Source: Gemmatimonadota bacterium
Lineage (GTDB): Bacteria > Gemmatimonadota > Gemmatimonadetes > Longimicrobiales > Gaopeijiaceae
NCBI GenBank assembly: GCA_002731735.1
Contig: PCCM01000049.1
Span: 2,710-11,272 of the forward strand
Direction of reading: 5' to 3'
DNA length: 8,563 bases
Within the stretch, counting starts at the first letter, position 1. Each line of letters begins with the position of its first letter. A model generated the notes under the pieces. That model did no database searches, was not told the DNA's origin, and worked only from the letters and a program-made list of their open reading frames with translations. Position numbers and translations under genes: made by a program. Positions 6,973-8,563 of the stretch are shown in pieces.

Positions 6973-8424
6973 CTACTTGCCAATACAAAACTCGCGAAAG
7001 ACCCGGTCCAGAATCTCGTCGGTCGAAATCAATCCCAGCAACTCCTCCAAAGCCGTCTCTGCTGGCCGAAGCAGCGCCGACGCCACCGCAACCGGTGTCC
7101 CCTCCTCCAAGGCCTCTATGAACGCCACCACCTGATCGCGGGCCTTTTGGACGGCTTCGGACTGCCGCGCCCGGGTCAAGGCGGGTACAGACGTGCCAGT
7201 CCGGACCAGCCCCCCATAAACCAGCTCCGGCAGAATCTCCTTAAGGCGTCCCAGGCCTGTCCCGTCGACCACCGACAGATCCACGCTCTCCCGCACGTCG
7301 GCGGCATTCACGCGATGGCCGTCGTCTAGGCCTTCGGCTGCCAGACCCTCCGACGTCAGAGGCCCGGACACCCGATCCCGCGGCGTCAGGTCGACTTTGG
7401 TCCTGAGCAGAACCGTCGGCACGTCTCCCAGCCCGGTAAGGAATTCCAGCTCGGCCGACCCGAGATCCGCCTGGGATTCCACACAAAACAGCACCAGATC
7501 CGCTCGATCGAGATACCGGCGCGCCACCTCGACACCCAATTCCTCCACCTGGTCGTCCGAGTCACGGAGCCCGGCCGTATCTACCAAACGGAACGGGAAA
7601 CCCCCGATCGAGATCACGGCCTCGAGGGCATCCCTAGTCGTTCCGGGTATGTCGGTCACGATGGCCCGCTCCTCCCCCAGTAAAGCGTTGTAGAGGCTGG
7701 ACTTTCCACTGTTCGGTGGCCCGGCTAGCACCGTCACGGCACCCTCCCGAAGGAGCTCTCCCTCCGGTGCCGTCTCCAGGAGTTCCTCTAGAGCGTCCCG
7801 TAGCGCATCGGCCGCATCTGCGACCCGATCCACGGTTACAGGCGCTTCGTCTTCCTCCGGGAAGTCGATGTGATGAGCCAGATAGGCCTCGACGGTGACG
7901 AGTTGCTCCCGTAGCTCCCCTATCCTTCGGCTCAAGCCTCGCTCCACCTGGAACAGAGCCGCATCATGCTGCGCTTTGCTCCGGCCCTCGATCAGATCGA
8001 GCACGGCCTCGGCCTGCACCAAGTCCATCTTCCCGTGCAGGACCGCCCTGCGGGTGAACTCACCGGGCTCCGCCAGGCGAGCGCCCGTGGCGACGCACGC
8101 GTCCAGGATCATCCGGGGCACAAGCCAGCCGCCGTGGCACGAGATTTCGACCATGTCCTCGCCTGTGTAACTCTCCGGCCGCGGGAAGGAGGTTACAAGC
8201 GCCCGGTCCAAGAGGTCTCCGCCCTCCCCTTTCGTTAGCGAACGTAGGGTCGCCGTCCGCGGCGCAGGATCATCTTCACCGGGCGTGAGCGCCCGGAGAA
8301 CTTCGAAGGCCTCAGGCCCGGACATGCGCACCAGAGCGATCGCGCCCACCCCGGGGGACGTAGCCAACGCCGCGATGGTGTCTACCGCCAGCTCGGGAAG
8401 CCGGCTGGAGGCTTCGTCAGTCAC
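6973..8424 (-). CDS. mnmE: tRNA modification GTPase MnmE (TrmE)
   Basis: 483 residues, somewhat longer than the 454 of E. coli. The N-terminal folate-binding domain spans about 15-135 (DTIAALATSPGVGAIALVRMSG, then PGEFTRRAVLHGKMDL). The G domain sits within the helical domain: P-loop GPPNSGKS (235-242), G2 TDIPGTTRD (257-265), G3 DTAG (282-285), G4 TKVD (342-345), and the C-terminal CIGK with Cys480. Known: a potassium-activated GTPase that partners MnmG in wobble-uridine modification. Odd points: G4 has Thr in place of the usual Asn of NKxD, and the G4-to-G5 segment looks longer than in E. coli, accounting for much of the extra length. The GTG start overlaps the yidC stop by 8 nt, so translation is probably coupled. 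The extra 14 residues before DTIAAL carry no motif. Confidence 0.97.
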   Translation of the reverse strand: MTDEASSRLPELAVDTIAALATSPGVGAIALVRMSGPEAFEVLRALTPGEDDPAPRTATLRSLTKGEGGDLLDRALVTSFPRPESYTGEDMVEISCHGGWLVPRMILDACVATGARLAEPGEFTRRAVLHGKMDLVQAEAVLDLIEGRSKAQHDAALFQVERGLSRRIGELREQLVTVEAYLAHHIDFPEEDEAPVTVDRVADAADALRDALEELLETAPEGELLREGAVTVLAGPPNSGKSSLYNALLGEERAIVTDIPGTTRDALEAVISIGGFPFRLVDTAGLRDSDDQVEELGVEVARRYLDRADLVLFCVESQADLGSAELEFLTGLGDVPTVLLRTKVDLTPRDRVSGPLTSEGLAAEGLDDGHRVNAADVRESVDLSVVDGTGLGRLKEILPELVYGGLVRTGTSVPALTRARQSEAVQKARDQVVAFIEALEEGTPVAVASALLRPAETALEELLGLISTDEILDRVFREFCIGK

Positions 8425-8563
8425 CGCTCTTGTGGGGCTGCACGATAGGCCCCTTGTCCCTGAGCTGCTTACGCTCCTTGGCGATCAATAAACTCTGCGG
8501 GAGCGTCGCTATATTGGCGGTGGCGTAGTAGAGGTTGAGGCCCGATGCAAATCTGAAGAAGAT
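8417..8563 (-). CDS. yidC: Membrane protein insertase YidC, C-terminal fragment (cut by right edge)
   Basis: The last 48 residues of a minus-strand frame that is open to the window edge. FASGLNLYYATANIATLPQ matches the final transmembrane segment of YidC/Oxa1 (the SGLNLYW motif). It is followed by the usual short basic cytoplasmic tail, KERKQLRDKG. YidC inserts and folds inner-membrane proteins, alone or with SecYEG. The TGA stop (8417-8419) lies inside the start region of mnmE, an 8-nt overlap. yidC directly before mnmE is common gene order near bacterial origins. No jag (R3H) gene lies between them, as it does in many other bacteria. Confidence 0.92.
   Translation of the reverse strand: MFFRFASGLNLYYATANIATLPQSLLIAKERKQLRDKGPIVQPHKSGD

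Noticed and set aside
4678..7329. A plus-strand open frame of 883 codons antisense to mnmG, acyP and part of mnmE
   Set aside because: It is low-complexity in style (rich in Arg, Pro, His, Gly) and matches no family. It starts inside a parS site and lies opposite three well-supported genes. It is a by-product of codon bias in GC-rich DNA.

Overview
The window reads as a chromosomal housekeeping block from a GC-rich Gram-negative bacterium. The gene content (yidC, mnmE, mnmG, parA, parB, parS, bactofilin) fits the neighbourhood that lies close to the replication origin in many bacteria. The small lipocalin-like lipoprotein resembles lipoproteins I associate with Gemmatimonadota, so that phylum is my best guess. 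This is an inference from protein style, not a proven assignment. No transposons, CRISPR arrays, tRNA or rRNA genes were seen.

Layout, in the order of transcription on the minus strand from the right edge: the C-terminal end of yidC (cut by the window edge), mnmE overlapping it by 8 nt, acyP, then mnmG. These four lie head to tail with short gaps and look like one operon. Two parS centromere sites, TGTTTCACGTGAAACR, follow at 4679-4694 and 4728-4743, and the second supplies the stop codon of mnmG. A small lipoprotein gene on the plus strand (4144-4626) then interrupts the series. It occupies the place where rsmG (gidB) usually sits between mnmG and parA. A divergent intergenic region (3954-4143) separates it from a second minus-strand operon: parA, parB, a membrane-anchored M23 peptidase (4-nt GTGA overlap with parB), a bactofilin, and a Nif3/DUF34 metal-binding protein that runs to the left edge.

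Functionally, MnmE and MnmG form the complex that modifies the tRNA wobble uridine. YidC inserts membrane proteins. ParA, ParB and parS form a complete chromosome-segregation system within about 2.5 kb. The M23 peptidase and bactofilin pair matches the known association of bactofilin scaffolds with peptidoglycan hydrolases in cell-shape control. Its fusion to the par operon suggests that segregation and local wall remodelling are organised together.

The most interesting non-coding signals are the parS site that doubles as the mnmG stop, a small cluster of consensus DnaA boxes around 768-878, and a 26-codon leader frame. That leader has the best Shine-Dalgarno sequence I noticed in the window and ends in a GTGA overlap with the nif3 start. 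Most of the genes belong to well-known families. I see no clearly new multi-gene system beyond the arrangement itself.
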